From Nocardioides sp. BP30 (GTDB lineage: Bacteria; Actinomycetota; Actinomycetes; Propionibacteriales; Nocardioidaceae): 64,000 nucleotides of DNA. Location: NCBI RefSeq assembly GCF_029873215.1, contig NZ_CP123620.1, positions 2,790,001 through 2,854,000 of the forward strand, given 5' to 3'. Position numbers and translations under genes: made by a program. Position 1 is the stretch's first letter, and each line of letters starts with the position of its first letter. This document shows positions 26,401 to 35,294 of this stretch, in pieces. The notes beneath the pieces are model-generated. The model saw nothing but the letters and a program-made list of their open reading frames with translations, ran no database searches and was not told where the DNA came from.

Positions 26401-28366
26401 TCTCACCGGTCGTGCCGTCGAGCGTCAGCCCCGCGGGCAGCGTGCCGCCCGACTTCAGCGCGAAACCGTACCCGTTGGTGTTCGCCGGCGAGGCGGTGAG
26501 CTGGATGTCGGCCGGACCGCCCTTGTCGAGGGTCTGGTCGCCCGGGTTGGTCACCAGGAAGCTGCCGACGGTGAGCTTGAAGCTGATCGAGGCGACGTCG
26601 TTGAGGGTGTCGGCCGCCTTGGCGGTGAGCGTGAAGGTGCCGGCGGCGCTCGGCGTACCGCTGATCACGCCGGTCGCGCTGTCGATCGACACCCCTGCCG
26701 GCTGGCCGCTCAGCGAGTAGGTGATCGCGCCGACGCCGCCGGAGACGTCGAGGTCGATCGGCGTCATCGGCTGGTTGGTGAGAGCCGTCTGGTCGGTGAC
26801 GGGGGTGAGCTTGAGCTCGGGCTGGGTGTCGCCGTTGGCGTTGATCGCGTACGGCGCGATGGTGGTGAAGTCGGTGTGGTTGTTGTCGGTGTCCGTCCCG
26901 ACCGGCGAGCGCAGGGCGGCGATCGCGGAGCCGGTGGCCGTCCCGGTGACGGCACCCTCGTAGGCGACCGGGACGTAGCCGGTGCTCGGTCCGTAGCCGA
27001 CGGCGTCGACGACGTGCGGTGCGTCGGTGAGGTCACCGGCCGTCAGCGAAGTCTCGTCCTGGGTGTCGAGAAGCGCGATGGTGCCGTCGGCGTAGTGCCA
27101 GTTGATCGTCGAGTTGTCGTCGGGAGCCGGCAGGTCGACGCCGTTGGAGCCGCCGTTGGAGGACACCCCCGCGATCAGGTAGAACGAGTGCGCCGGGATG
27201 TCGCCGGTCAGGTTCGACTGCAGCGTCGCACCCACCACCGGGGGCGTGGCGTTCGACGCCGGGACGTAGGCGATCGAGTCGCCGCTGAGCCCGATGGTGG
27301 AGTCGGTCGGGTTGTAGAGCTCGATGAAGCTGTTCTTGTAGGCCGTGCCGCCGTAGCCGCCGTCGCCCCAGACCTCGGCGATGACGACATGGTTCGCTGT
27401 GTCGCCGTCGGTGACGGTGAGGGTGAAGTCCTGCTTCGCTGTCGCCGGGGTGTCGGCGCTGTCGGTGACCTTCGCGGTCAGGTGGTAGGTGCCGGCCGCG
27501 GTGGGCAGACCCGAGATGACGCCGGCGCTGGACACCTTCAGGCCGCTGCCGTCGACGTCGCCGGACAGGCTGTAGGCGTACGGCGCCTTTCCGCCCGACG
27601 CGGTGAGCGCGATCGGCGCGATCGGGGTGTTGCGGAAGGCGGCCTTGTCGGTCACGGCCGCGAGGGCCAGCGGCGTCGGGGTCGAACTGCCGCCGTCGGT
27701 CGCCGAGCCCTCGGGGGTCGGCGTCGTCGCCGCGGCGAAGTCGGCTGCGTTGTTGTCGGTATCGGCACCCAGGGTCTTGCGCGAGATCGAGGTCGCGTTG
27801 GCGGTCGCGCCCGCCGCGCCGGTGCCCTCGTAGACGGTGGTCGAGGTGCCCCAGCCCACGAAGTCGACCACCGAGGAGGCGAAGGTCCACGGAGCCGACG
27901 TGTTCGTCTGCGCGGCCACGGACGAGGTGCTGTTGACCAGGTAGACCTGGCCGCCGGTCCCACTCAGCGCCAACGGCGAGGTGGTGATGGCCAGGTCGAC
28001 GTTCGGGAGCGGCTTGTTGAGGACCGTGGTGCCGGCCGCCAGCTGCACCAGGAAGTGCCCGTGCGGTGCGACGGAGCCGCTGAGGGCGTTGACACTCGTC
28101 GATGCCGGCGCGGTGGTGGAGGCGGCGGAGCGGTACTGGAGACTCATCCCCGACAGGCTCACGGCGGCGTCGGTGGGGTTGAACAGCTCGACGAAGTCGT
28201 AGGTGTAGGGCGCACCGCTGTTGCCACCCCCGCCGTACACCTCGTTGATCACCAGATGCGTGGCACCGGCCGCGTGGGCGGCCGGCAGCGTCATGACCTG
28301 CAGCCCGGCGGCGGCGAGCGCCCCACCGAGGACAGTGCCGAGGGTGCGGCGTGCGGCGAGCTTCAA
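20423..28366 (-). CDS. Giant secreted ExeM/NucH-type nuclease fused to 5'-nucleotidase
   Basis: 2647-aa exported protein. Order: signal peptide (KLAARRTLG, hydrophobic core, AHAA, about 1-33); lamin-tail domain (about 35-225); putative-Ig repeat; second lamin-tail domain (about 326-520); two Ig-type repeats; OB-like region; endonuclease/exonuclease/phosphatase domain (about 1035-1560: RVATFNVENFF, ISLEEIEN, GDFNSY, SSDHNPMV); calcineurin-like 5'-nucleotidase domain (about 1580-1900: GVNDFHGRL, GGDN, GNHEFDG, SGHTHLEY); 5'-nucleotidase C-domain (about 1955-2130: FMNPGGLRADL, LATGGDNFWE); then Ig-like repeats and a basic tail KVRR. No LPXTG or C-terminal membrane anchor, so it is likely released. 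TTG start with GGGAG upstream. Predicted to degrade extracellular DNA and dephosphorylate the nucleotides. Confidence 0.88.
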   Translation of the reverse strand: MKLAARRTLGTVLGGALAAAGLQVMTLPAAHAAGATHLVINEVYGGGGNSGAPYTYDFVELFNPTDAAVSLSGMSLQYRSAASTTAPASTSVNALSGSVAPHGHFLVQLAAGTTVLNKPLPNVDLAITTSPLALSGTGGQVYLVNSTSSVAAQTNTSAPWTFASSVVDFVGWGTSTTVYEGTGAAGATANATSISRKTLGADTDNNAADFAAATTPTPEGSATDGGSSTPTPLALAAVTDKAAFRNTPIAPIALTASGGKAPYAYSLSGDVDGSGLKVSSAGVISGLPTAAGTYHLTAKVTDSADTPATAKQDFTLTVTDGDTANHVVIAEVWGDGGYGGTAYKNSFIELYNPTDSTIGLSGDSIAYVPASNATPPVVGATLQSNLTGDIPAHSFYLIAGVSSNGGSNGVDLPAPDDNSTINWHYADGTIALLDTQDETSLTAGDLTDAPHVVDAVGYGPSTGYVPVAYEGAVTGTATGSAIAALRSPVGTDTDNNHTDFTTIAPYAINANGDTQPELKLTPVTDQTALTNQPMTPIDLDVSGGVGAITYSLSGQPAGVSIDSATGVISGTPSAAGTFTLTAKAADTLNDVASISFKLTVGSFLVTNPGDQTLDKGGPADIQLTASPANTNGYGFALKSGGTLPAGLTLDGTTGEITGTPTATQSATPVTITVTNKDDATTIDVTFSITVTADVTSIATIQGAGQRSSYAPASGTGAGQTVSTEGVVTAVWDEGYSGTGTAAALGTANSGLSGFVIQTPDPDVATSPSSEAIFVFYSGTTFTGKDANGSAITVGDSIKVSGTVSEYKAASAASTETATEITATVANTHKLGASLGTVTVQTTLPATYADREAHEWEAYAPTDTVVTDTYDYESDGELGLASGGKPLVQPTEVCTTAQTSCIQDAETDIVNRGYFLGDGTNTFFLSGSTHYSPNKSGNSAIPLPYMDASTSARVGARVTAPTGHALILGFWPDLSQTAASRPGKWYLQPERAVLGTPGTTTTAGTPDLGKDVVSFEDTRAENATPDPANINADATSNIRVATFNVENFFTETGEAFADDNPAIGNSAAGVTSSTTKGCQYDYDRAGNRELTYQCVSPYGQATAWDPVSGTPTAYKAGVTNAPRGAARQQDLDRQTAKIVTAINGLGGIDPNAVNHSSGADIISLEEIENPNKLKQGITNSPLSPDLSNLKDQGQGTPIANRDAALKYLVDKLNAAAGSTVWGYVKSPEEATDATSMVHMCSILRGDGVTPIDGNAASRANASCSYASTQDVIRSAFIYKVATVVPVGSSDIDFPANPLSPDGTGNNAQPTYNGATPFDPAREPLAQFFKPKGYPNADGFAVIVNHFKSKGGTSTSDDPGITVTGDNKSDPLVGAYNTARTKEAQELVRFANQFAAQWHTDKVLMVGDFNSYTDEDPVSAVLDASKTDPDNGVGALNFSLIESSDASDLTYNYTSNVNVGLDSSGALHVATPNTSGTSGTDQVGYGTVGSIDHEFMSAGFRSMFTGADVWEINANETDAYDYGRFNTNATDFYYGTAPGSSVPADASYDDDLKVATPFRSSDHNPMVMGIRIPALADASAAKVTDVQLVGVNDFHGRLIADSSDGGAAALGGAVDELREQYGADKTLFVSGGDNVGASTFESFTAHDKPSLDALATLGLDVSTVGNHEFDGQASLGAGNVGWKDLVNRLMKPYDATTNPYGPVATAADPSGLPYLAANVTYATDPDGSGPLKAGDTIAPATKSFTIANPLDASKPIKIGFVGTVTPDLVSLESPANLAGIHVDDEAATIAAINGYAAQLKAAGDQIVVLLTHEGAASTDCSSITSAGGSFAQELNGVSDDVDAVLSGHTHLEYSCTMPKKATASNPLTTRPVMQAGSYGVALDQLVYSFDQNGTPTDVTSNIVGVKGPVSTLFSAPDDAAVKSIVDDAVTASATAGAKVLGKLGGPFDRARLSDGTENRGGESTLGNQIAEIQRWATSSDDPDGYVSSANGSAQIAFMNPGGLRADLEGTSSDGSGDLTYRAAADVQPFANELTNMSLTGDQIKTVLEEQWSRDNIDNAKANIPARPFLKLGISKGFTYSYHEVADPVHSGAKLGVIDGMWLDGVPIEADQHYSVTVNSFLATGGDNFWELANGTHQEDTEQTDLQAQVDYMSSLGDKALPVDDSQRGVEITFPGGTAPTITGDAQEITFDVASLDMTGKSAANTAGDPQDAHVLVKLNGTVLGTFAVTHTNTTQPYDDRGTASVDVTLPAGAKGRLTVEGDTTGTVAVVPLDLPKQTSTVSADAQKVTAGSGSIKATVAAGSGSVTPGGSVTFKDGDKVLGTAPVGDDGLATLSLVGVSLTAGDHTITASYGGDATFDADSTTFTLTVVAPLALDAITSQSWTADTAITSVTASATGGTAPYAFSATGLPAGVSITAGGAISGTPTGAGSGTATITVTDATSATAQTTFGWTVAAAPVPLAINPLGAQSWSAGRAITSVTASATGGTTPYTFSATGLPAGVSISSAGLISGTPRAAGSGAATITVTDATSATEHTTLAWTVRASSTGHPTGPTTHPVAVTVKVLDKTIKAKHGKAKVTITVTSADGARHTGEVTLKGGGLKGSGVLKNNKVTITLKKAKPGKHKVRISYSGDATSLARTVTVTIKVRR

Positions 28367-28496
28367 GAGGTTCTCCCGGTAGTGCGAACGGACGCCGCGG
28401 GGAGGCTCTGCGCGCCCTCAGCCCGGACTCGCAGGGAACCTAACCTGAGAGCACCCCCAAAGAACCCTGACCAAGATGAACGTCATTCGACATTTA

Positions 28497-28514
28497 CCCA
28501 ACGGCAATGTTGGG
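28497..28514 (-). terminator. Weak hairpin after pgsA
   Basis: Perfect 6-bp inverted repeat CCCAAC-N6-GTTGGG, about 30 nt past the pgsA stop and 130 bp upstream of the nuclease gene. Could be a weak terminator or an operator for the nuclease gene. Confidence 0.35.
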
Positions 28515-28542
28515 CGATGCGGCGCCGGGCGCGGAGAGGGTT

Positions 28543-29157
28543 TCAGGCCGAGCGCAGGTTGGCGCGCTGGCGCCAGATGCTGGCGTAGAACTGCGCGCCG
28601 GACCAGAACGTGAGCACCACCGCCACCACCAGGCAGGCCAGGAAGCCGGCGTGCAGCACCTCGCCGGGCACCTTCCACCAGTGCGCGGCGTCGTCATCGC
28701 GCAGCGGCAGCACGAGACCGCCCAGCGCGATCGCCTGGATGAAGGTCTTCCACTTGCCGAGCGTGTCGGCCGCGATGACCACCTTGGACGCGACGGCGAG
28801 CCGTACGAAGGTGATGCTCCACTCCCGGATGAGCACCAGGATCGTGACGGCCCACCAGACCTCGCCGACGATCGAGAGGCCGATGAACGCCATCCCGGTG
28901 ATGGCCTTGTCCGCGATCGGGTCGGCGATCTTGCCGAAGTTCGTGATCAGGTTGTGCTTGCGGGCCAGGTCGCCGTCGATCTTGTCGGTGACCATGGCCA
29001 CGAAGAAGATCGCCCACGCGACCAGACGCCACCGCGCCGAGTCGCCGCCGTCGACGAGCAGCGCCCAGGCGAAGAAGGGGACCAGCACGATCCGCAGCGT
29101 CGTCAGGACGTTCGGGACGTTCCAGTTGCTGGGCTGTGCGGCCTGGGTCTCGGTCAC
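28543..29157 (-). CDS. pgsA: CDP-diacylglycerol-glycerol-3-phosphate 3-phosphatidyltransferase
   Basis: 204-aa membrane enzyme making phosphatidylglycerol phosphate. The CDP-alcohol phosphotransferase motif D-x2-DG-x2-AR-x8-G-x3-D-x3-D is complete (starts TDKIDGDLARKH, ends GKIADPIADK). Several hydrophobic helices are visible (VPFFAWALLVDG, LVAWAIFFVAMV, ACLVVAVVLTFW). GTG start at 29157 with TAGGGT 6 nt upstream, suggesting a leaderless transcript even though rimO ends only 30 nt away. Part of the rimO-pgsA-cinA-clgR gene order. Confidence 0.93.
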   Translation of the reverse strand: MTETQAAQPSNWNVPNVLTTLRIVLVPFFAWALLVDGGDSARWRLVAWAIFFVAMVTDKIDGDLARKHNLITNFGKIADPIADKAITGMAFIGLSIVGEVWWAVTILVLIREWSITFVRLAVASKVVIAADTLGKWKTFIQAIALGGLVLPLRDDDAAHWWKVPGEVLHAGFLACLVVAVVLTFWSGAQFYASIWRQRANLRSA

Positions 29158-29163
29158 GCCTAG

Positions 29164-29169
29164 ACCCTA
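29164..29169 (-). promoter_or_regulatory. Putative -10 of pgsA (leaderless)
   Basis: TAGGGT on the minus strand, exactly 6 nt before the GTG at 29157, in the short rimO-pgsA gap. Confidence 0.5.
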
Positions 29170-29187
29170 GCGGCCGGTCGCCGTTGT

Positions 29188-30642
29188 TCAGGCCTCGGCG
29201 GTGAGGTCCACGCCTTCGCTGGCGACGACCACGGCACGGACCAGGTCGCCGCGACGTACGCCGGAGACGTCGCCGACCAGCGCCGTGACGCCATCCACGT
29301 CGGGACCCTGGTGGGCGGCGCGACCGATCACCTCGGTGCCATCGATCTCCTCAACCAGCACCTCCACGGTCTCCCCGACGCGCTCCTCGGCGCGCTGCGC
29401 GGTGAGCTCCTCGACCAGCGCTGCGACGTGCGCGGCACGCGCGGCGACCTCGTCCTCGTCCAGCTTGCCGTCGAATCCGGCCGCCTCGGTGCCGTCCTCG
29501 TCGGAGTAGCCGAAGACGCCGGTGACGTCGAGCCGGGCCGCCTCGAGGAAGTCGCACAGGATCTGCAGGTCCTCCTCGGTCTCCCCGGGGAAGCCGACGA
29601 TGACGTTGGAGCGCACGCCCGCCTCCGGCGCGAGCTGTCGGACCTGCTCGAGCAGGCCGAGGAAGGAGTCCGGGTCGCCGAAGCGCTTCATCCGGCGCAG
29701 CACGGCGTTGGAGGCGTGCTGGAAGGAGAGGTCGAAGTACGGCGTCACGCCCGGCGTCGTGGCGATCGCCCGGACCAGGCCGGGCCGGGTCTCGGCGGGC
29801 TGGAGGTAGGACACCCGGACGCGCTCGATGCCCTCGACGGCCGCCAGCTCGGGCAGCAGCGACTCGAGCAGCCGAAGGTCGCCGAGGTCCTTGCCGTAGG
29901 AGGTCGAGTTCTCCGAGACGAGGAACAGCTCCTTGACGCCCTGCCCGGCCAGCCACTGCGCCTCGTGCAGCACGTCGCTGGGCCGGCGCGAGACGAACGA
30001 GCCACGGAAGCTGGGGATGGCGCAGAACGTGCAACGCCTGTCGCAGCCGCTGGCGAGCTTGAGCGGAGCCCAGGGCGCGTCGTCGAGCCGGGCGCGGACC
30101 TCGGAGAAGTCCTTGACCGCGCCGCCGAGCATCCCGGTCACCGCGGTGGTCGGCAGGTTCGGTGGTGCGGCGACGCCCATGCCCGGGACCGAGATGCTCG
30201 CGGCGTCGCGCTCGACGGGGCTGATCGGGAGCAGCAGCCGCCGATCCGAGGGCGTGTGAGCCTCGTGGTGGCCGCCGGCGACGATCGCGCGCAGCTTGGC
30301 GGCGATGTCGGGATAGTCGTCGAAGCCGAGCACTGCATCCGCCTCGGGCAGCGAGTCGGCCAGCTCCTTGCCGTACCGCTCGGCCATGCAACCCACCGCC
30401 ACGACCGCCTGGGCCCGACCGCTCTCCTTGAGGTCGGCGGCCTCGAGCAGCGTGTCGACCGAGTCCTTCTTGGCCTGCTCGACGAACCCGCAGGTGTTGA
30501 CCACCACCGTGTCCGCGTCCGCGGGGTCCGCGACCAGCCGGAATCCGCCCGCCTGCAGCCGGCCGGCGAGCTCCTCGGAGTCGACCTCGTTACGGGTGCA
30601 CCCGAGGGTCACCATGGCCACGGAGAGGAGCTGCTCAGTCAT
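29188..30642 (-). CDS. rimO: Ribosomal protein S12 methylthiotransferase RimO
   Basis: Radical-SAM enzyme with two [4Fe-4S] clusters that methylthiolates an Asp of ribosomal protein S12. N-terminal MTTase domain cysteines occur in [22 protein letters not shown] and AVGCMAER; the radical-SAM CxxxCxxC is in [12 protein letters not shown]; a TRAM domain occupies the C-terminus. Using ATG 30642 gives 484 aa; a GTG at 30648 adds two residues. No Shine-Dalgarno is visible, and CATACT lies 7 nt upstream of the ATG. Confidence 0.93.
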   Translation of the reverse strand: MTEQLLSVAMVTLGCTRNEVDSEELAGRLQAGGFRLVADPADADTVVVNTCGFVEQAKKDSVDTLLEAADLKESGRAQAVVAVGCMAERYGKELADSLPEADAVLGFDDYPDIAAKLRAIVAGGHHEAHTPSDRRLLLPISPVERDAASISVPGMGVAAPPNLPTTAVTGMLGGAVKDFSEVRARLDDAPWAPLKLASGCDRRCTFCAIPSFRGSFVSRRPSDVLHEAQWLAGQGVKELFLVSENSTSYGKDLGDLRLLESLLPELAAVEGIERVRVSYLQPAETRPGLVRAIATTPGVTPYFDLSFQHASNAVLRRMKRFGDPDSFLGLLEQVRQLAPEAGVRSNVIVGFPGETEEDLQILCDFLEAARLDVTGVFGYSDEDGTEAAGFDGKLDEDEVAARAAHVAALVEELTAQRAEERVGETVEVLVEEIDGTEVIGRAAHQGPDVDGVTALVGDVSGVRRGDLVRAVVVASEGVDLTAEA

Positions 30643-30649
30643 TGGCACG

Positions 30650-30655
30650 AGTATG
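30650..30655 (-). promoter_or_regulatory. Putative -10 of rimO (leaderless)
   Basis: CATACT on the minus strand, 7 nt before the ATG at 30642; matches the A2/T6 positions of TANNNT. Confidence 0.4.
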
Positions 30656-30701
30656 GGGCTCGGGGGGTGGCGGGGCGAAACTGAAGGCGAGCGGCACGGC
30701 G

Positions 30702-30765
30702 GGGAAACCGAAGGCGATCGGCGGACTTCCCCTGCAGGAATGCCGCCGATCGCCTTCCGTTTCCC
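30702..30765. repeat. 23-bp near-perfect palindrome between RodZ-like gene and rimO
   Basis: Arms 30702-30724 and 30743-30765 pair at 22 of 23 positions around an 18-nt loop. A third, direct copy of part of the arm (gaaactgaaggcgagcggc, 30677-30695, 17 of 19 identical) precedes it. Lies 20 nt past the stop of the RodZ-like gene, so it may be its terminator, but the extra direct copy also suggests a repetitive palindromic element. Confidence 0.75.
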
Positions 30766-30784
30766 TGCGCTCGCGCGATCGCCG

Positions 30785-32398
30785 TCAGTCGGCGGTGTAG
30801 GTCTTCTGCGCCGACTTCCCGGTCGCCCCGATCGCCGCAGGCTTGCTGCCCTTGACCGAGACCGCGAGCGAGCCGTCGGAGGTCTGCACCCGCACCGGCG
30901 GTGAGGCCTTCAGCGACTTGGTCTGACCGAACGCCAGGTCGCCGGTGAAGACGACGGTGCCGGAGCTGTCCCGGACGACCACCTGCGCTCCCCCGCCGGC
31001 CGCTGTCAGCACCACCGGCACCGGCGCGGCGGACTTGCCGTAGGGGTTGGTGGTGCCCGCGGAGCCGCTGTCCAGACTGATCTGCGGGGCGGGCGAGGCC
31101 GGCGAGCCGGCCATCACCAGGCGGGCGACGGACCAGATCAGGACGACGCCCATCACCGCGGCGACCAGCACCGACCAGTTCGGGCCGCCCCGCATCGGCC
31201 GCAGGCCACCGCCGTGGCTGCTGGCCAGCTCGGCCTCGAAGACTGCTCGCGGGTCGACGGGTGCGTGCGCGTACGTCGCGTCGTACTCGGCGAGCAGCGG
31301 AGCCGAGTCCACGCCCAGAACGCGGGCGAGCGTGCGCAGGTGCCCGCGGGCGTAGAAGTCGCCACCGCAGGGGGCGAAGTCGTCGACCTCGATCGACTCG
31401 ATGACGTGCGGGCGGATCCGGGTGCGCTCGGCGAGCTGGTCGACGCTCAGGCCGACCCGATCGCGGGCAGCGGCGAGCTTCGGGCCGATGACCGGATCGG
31501 CGGCCGGGATGATCCCGGAGTCGACCAGATCGTCGAAGACCACCTGGGTCTCGGACTCGTCGGCTGGCTGGGCGAACCGTGCCACCTCGGCGACCGGGGC
31601 CGCGGCGTCGAGGGGGGCGAGCGAACCGCTGCCGACCACATCGCTGCGCACCGCCACGGTCGGCTCGCGCAGCGGACTCGGCGTCACGCTGGGACGGAGC
31701 ACGGCCACTGTCGGCTCCGCCGTCGTCCCGCGGTCGAGGCCACCCTCCAGGCCGCCCTCGTCACCGGCCGCGTACGCAGCCTCGTGCGCAGCCACGGCGG
31801 GCCGCTCGGCGGTGTCGGTCAGGTCGATCGCCCGAGACTCGTCGGTGACGTCGGTGACGTCGGTGACGTCGGCGGTGGCCAGGGCCGGATCGATCTCGAC
31901 CACCTCCACCTCGACCGGCGCCAGCGCGAGCAGCGCCTCGGTCAGCCCCTCGTCGGCACCGGAGACGGTCGTCCCGAGCCCGAGCGGTACGGCGAACGGC
32001 ACGCCGTACATCCGCTCCGCGATCCGACCCAGCCGCAGCGCGATGCCGGACAGGCCGTCCAGCTGGGCGGCGTTGTCGACCGGTAGGACGGTGAGCCGTC
32101 CGTCGCTCCACCAGCGCCGAGCACCGGCGGGACGCGGCTGGTGCTCGACCTCGTCGATCTCGCTCCACGGCAGCCCGCGCCAGGTACGGCCGAGCCGCAT
32201 CCGGACGCCCTGCTCGTCCACGACCGCGAGCGGCGTGCGAGCGTCCCAGGCGAGCCAGGCGTGCGCCAGTCCGAGCAGGAGCAGCAGCGCGCCCACGAGG
32301 ACCGATCCCCCGCCGCGCGTCGCGAAGCCGACCCCGAGCAGCAGCGCGGACACCGCGACCACCGTCGCGAGCCGGGTGTTGCGTCGTACCTCGACCAT
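30785..32398 (-). CDS. RodZ-like membrane protein with internal HTH
   Basis: 537-aa protein downstream of ftsK. It starts with two membrane helices (about residues 8-50), then a PH-like region ([18 protein letters not shown]), an acidic low-complexity linker containing VTDVTDVTD (three 9-bp tandem repeats at about 31845-31871), an XRE-type HTH ([20 protein letters not shown] to ARVLGVD), a single membrane helix ([19 protein letters not shown]) and a C-terminal DUF4115-like domain. The HTH-TM-DUF4115 part is RodZ-like, linked to cell shape; the N-terminal fusion is a common actinobacterial variant. ATG at 32398 overlaps the ftsK stop (TGATG) with GGGAGAG upstream. Confidence 0.8.
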   Translation of the reverse strand: MVEVRRNTRLATVVAVSALLLGVGFATRGGGSVLVGALLLLLGLAHAWLAWDARTPLAVVDEQGVRMRLGRTWRGLPWSEIDEVEHQPRPAGARRWWSDGRLTVLPVDNAAQLDGLSGIALRLGRIAERMYGVPFAVPLGLGTTVSGADEGLTEALLALAPVEVEVVEIDPALATADVTDVTDVTDESRAIDLTDTAERPAVAAHEAAYAAGDEGGLEGGLDRGTTAEPTVAVLRPSVTPSPLREPTVAVRSDVVGSGSLAPLDAAAPVAEVARFAQPADESETQVVFDDLVDSGIIPAADPVIGPKLAAARDRVGLSVDQLAERTRIRPHVIESIEVDDFAPCGGDFYARGHLRTLARVLGVDSAPLLAEYDATYAHAPVDPRAVFEAELASSHGGGLRPMRGGPNWSVLVAAVMGVVLIWSVARLVMAGSPASPAPQISLDSGSAGTTNPYGKSAAPVPVVLTAAGGGAQVVVRDSSGTVVFTGDLAFGQTKSLKASPPVRVQTSDGSLAVSVKGSKPAAIGATGKSAQKTYTAD

Positions 32399-35190
32399 CA
32401 CATCTCTCCCTGAATGGTGGCGATCACGCTGTCGATCTCGTCGGGCTTGACGAGCACGTCACGGGCCTTGGAGCCCTCGGAGGGCCCGACCACGCCGCGG
32501 CTCTCCATGATGTCCATGAGCCGTCCGGCCTTGGCGAAGCCGACGCGCAGCTTGCGCTGCAGCATCGACGTCGAGCCGAACTGGGTGGAGACGACCAGCT
32601 CGATCGCCTGGATGACCAGGTCGAGGTCGTCGCCGATGTCGTCGTCGAGCACCCGCTTGGACTCCGCCGGGGCGGTGACGTCCTCGCGGTAGGTGGGCTC
32701 GAGCTGGGTCTTGACGTGCTTGACCACCGCCTCGATCTCGCTGTCGCCGACCCACGAGCCCTGCACGCGGATCGGCTTGGAGGCGCCCATCGGCAGGAAC
32801 AGGCCGTCGCCCTGACCGACCAGCTTCTCCGCGCCGGGCTGGTCGAGCACGACCCGGGAGTCGGCGAGGCTCGAGGTGGCGAACGCGAGCCGGGAGGGCA
32901 CGTTGGCCTTGATCAGGCCGGTCACGACGTCCACCGAGGGTCGCTGGGTGGCCAGGATCAGGTGGATGCCGGCCGCGCGGGCCAGCTGGGTGATCCGCAC
33001 GACCGAGGACTCGACGTCGCGCGGGGCCACCATCATCAGGTCGGCGAGCTCGTCGATGACGACCAGCAGGTAGGGGTACGGCGAGAGCACGCGCTCGCTG
33101 TGCTCGGGAACCTCGACCTTGCCCGCCCTGACCGCCTTGTTGAAGTCGTCGATGTGCCGGAAGCCGAAGTTGGCGAGGTCGTCGTACCGCATGTCCATCT
33201 CGCGGCAGACCCACTCGAGCGCCTCGGCGGCCTTCTTCGGGTTGGTGATGATCGGGGTGATCAGGTGCGGCACGCCCTCGTAGGCGGTCAGCTCGACGCG
33301 CTTGGGGTCGACCATGATCATCCGGACCTCGTCGGGCGTGGAGCGCATCAGGATCGAGGTGATCATCGAGTTGATGAACGACGACTTGCCCGAGCCGGTG
33401 GCGCCGGCGACCAGCAGGTGCGGCATCTTGGCGAGGTTCGCCACGACGAAGCCGCCCTCGACGTCCTTGCCGAGCCCCACCACCATCGGGTGGGTGTTGC
33501 TGCGGGCCGCGTTGGACCGCAGCACGTCGCCCAGCGAGACGATCTCCTTGTCCCGGTTCGGGATCTCGACGCCGACGGCCGACTTGCCCGGGATGGGGCT
33601 GAGGATGCGCACGTCGGCGCTGGCCACCGCGTAGGCGATGTTCTTCTGGATGCCGAGGATCTTCTCGACCTTCACGCCGGTGCCGACCTCGACCACGTAG
33701 CGGGTGACGGTCGGGCCGCGGGTGTAGTCGGTCACCCGCGCGTCGATGCCGAACTCGTCGAGCACCGACTGCAGCCGATCGACGATGTCGTCACTGGCCT
33801 TCGACCGCGGCTGGTGCGCGTCACCGGCCTTGAGCACCGAGCTGTCCGGCAGGGTGTAGGTGATGTCGCCGGACAGCGAGAGCTGCTCGACGCGCTGCGG
33901 CAGCTGAGCGTGCGGCGGCGGCTCGAGCTCGACCTTGTCGGCCTTCTCGAACTTGTCGATCCGCTCGCCGGGCCTGGGCTTGGCCGGGATCTGCTTCAAC
34001 CGGGGGTTGGTGCGCTCGCGGCCGTCCTCGTCGTCGAGGTCGGCGAGCCCTGCGGCAGCTCCGGCGACGCCGCCGGCCACTGCGGACTCGTCGAACAGGT
34101 CGATGCCGACGTCCCCGCCGGCCAACGCGTCGACGCTGCTGAACTCCTGGGCCAGGTCGAGCGCGTCACGATCGCGCTCCTGCGCCTTGTCCGCACGCTT
34201 GGTGCGCTTCTTCCGGGCAGGCTTCGGGTCCTCCACGACCGGGGTGTCGTACGCCGGCACCTCGATCCTGCTGTCGGTCTCGTCGGCGAAGAGCTTGGCC
34301 GAGCGGCGACGGCGCGGGTTGCCCTCGTCGAAGAGGTCCTCGTAGGGCTCCTCGTCCTCGTCGGGACCGAGGCCGAGCGCACGGTCGCGGAACTCCGCGA
34401 GCCGGCTCGGCACCTGGTAGAGCGGGGTGGCGGTGATGACGAGTACGCCGAAGAACGCGAGCAGCGCCAGCAGCGGGACCACGACCAGGTTCGAGCGGAG
34501 CAGGTCGAGCAGGAGACTGGCCACGACGTACCCGATGGCGCCACCGGCGGCCTGCAGGTCCGTGGAGTCGCCGTTGACCGGCTGCGGGTTGCCGTTGGCG
34601 ATCTGGACGATGCCGAGCACGCCGAGCGCGAGCGCCGACCAGCCGACCACCTGACGGCCGACGGGGCCGCCCTTGAGCGGGTCGCGCATCGTGCGGACCC
34701 CCAGGTAGACCAGACCGAGCGGCACCAGCCAGCCCACCTTGCCGACGCTGCCGGCGACGGCGACGCGGGTGACGTGGAAGACCCGGCCGCTGAGCTGGAA
34801 CCACACCGCCGCCACGACCACCACCGACAGCGCCAGCAGGAACAGCCCGACGCCGTCGCGGCGGTGCTCCGGCTCGAGGTCGCGGGCGGTGTGGCCGACG
34901 CTGCGCGCGACGGCTCCGACGGCGCGCGCGATGCCCATCCAGATGGTCGCGATCAGCCGGGCGATCCCGTCGAAGAGTCGCGCCACCGGCCCCCGGCCGT
35001 TGCGAACGGCACGTGGTGCCGGTCGCGCTGCGGGACGACGAGCGGAGCTCTTGCCGCGGGAGTTGCCGCGTGCAGGAGCCTTGGAGGCGGCACGGGTGGT
35101 GCCGGTACTCCGGGGGCGCGGTCCGTTGCCAGTCGAGGACGACGTGCTGCTGTTCCGCGAACCCGGCGGGGAAGACGTACGGGTCGCCAT
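32398..35190 (-). CDS. ftsK: FtsK/SpoIIIE DNA translocase
   Basis: 930-aa septum-located DNA pump for chromosome segregation. Basic N-terminus, four or five membrane helices (about residues 95-260), an acidic/charged linker, then the motor domain with Walker [16 protein letters not shown], Walker [14 protein letters not shown] and [12 protein letters not shown], and the C-terminal gamma winged helix ([20 protein letters not shown]). ATG at 35190 chosen (MATRTSSPP); TAGGGT lies 7 nt upstream. Followed without a gap by the RodZ-like gene. Confidence 0.96.
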   Translation of the reverse strand: MATRTSSPPGSRNSSTSSSTGNGPRPRSTGTTRAASKAPARGNSRGKSSARRPAARPAPRAVRNGRGPVARLFDGIARLIATIWMGIARAVGAVARSVGHTARDLEPEHRRDGVGLFLLALSVVVVAAVWFQLSGRVFHVTRVAVAGSVGKVGWLVPLGLVYLGVRTMRDPLKGGPVGRQVVGWSALALGVLGIVQIANGNPQPVNGDSTDLQAAGGAIGYVVASLLLDLLRSNLVVVPLLALLAFFGVLVITATPLYQVPSRLAEFRDRALGLGPDEDEEPYEDLFDEGNPRRRRSAKLFADETDSRIEVPAYDTPVVEDPKPARKKRTKRADKAQERDRDALDLAQEFSSVDALAGGDVGIDLFDESAVAGGVAGAAAGLADLDDEDGRERTNPRLKQIPAKPRPGERIDKFEKADKVELEPPPHAQLPQRVEQLSLSGDITYTLPDSSVLKAGDAHQPRSKASDDIVDRLQSVLDEFGIDARVTDYTRGPTVTRYVVEVGTGVKVEKILGIQKNIAYAVASADVRILSPIPGKSAVGVEIPNRDKEIVSLGDVLRSNAARSNTHPMVVGLGKDVEGGFVVANLAKMPHLLVAGATGSGKSSFINSMITSILMRSTPDEVRMIMVDPKRVELTAYEGVPHLITPIITNPKKAAEALEWVCREMDMRYDDLANFGFRHIDDFNKAVRAGKVEVPEHSERVLSPYPYLLVVIDELADLMMVAPRDVESSVVRITQLARAAGIHLILATQRPSVDVVTGLIKANVPSRLAFATSSLADSRVVLDQPGAEKLVGQGDGLFLPMGASKPIRVQGSWVGDSEIEAVVKHVKTQLEPTYREDVTAPAESKRVLDDDIGDDLDLVIQAIELVVSTQFGSTSMLQRKLRVGFAKAGRLMDIMESRGVVGPSEGSKARDVLVKPDEIDSVIATIQGEM

Positions 35191-35197
35191 AGTCAGC

Positions 35198-35203
35198 ACC
35201 CTA
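35198..35203 (-). promoter_or_regulatory. Putative -10 of ftsK (leaderless)
   Basis: TAGGGT on the minus strand, 7 nt before the ATG at 35190. Confidence 0.45.
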
Positions 35204-35294
35204 TTTGGTGATCACACCCGTCACACGCACCACAGGAGTGCGTGTCGCTCACAGGAGTCACGCACGCCGGTCGGCGCCGAGCCTGTCGGGACAC

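Noticed and set aside
28367..28540. PhoP (Pho) box before the secreted nuclease gene
   Set aside because: A GTTCATC-like half-site is present on the minus strand, but no second repeat at 11-bp spacing, so it is not called.
20231..28588. Very long open frame on the plus strand (2785 codons) opposite the nuclease gene
   Set aside because: Its translation is rich in Arg, Gly and Val with no recognisable domain; it is the GC-driven shadow of the minus-strand nuclease gene, which has a signal peptide and intact catalytic motifs.
31845..31871. gacgtcggt tandem repeats as a regulatory site
   Set aside because: They lie within the RodZ-like coding frame and encode the VTDVTDVTD linker.
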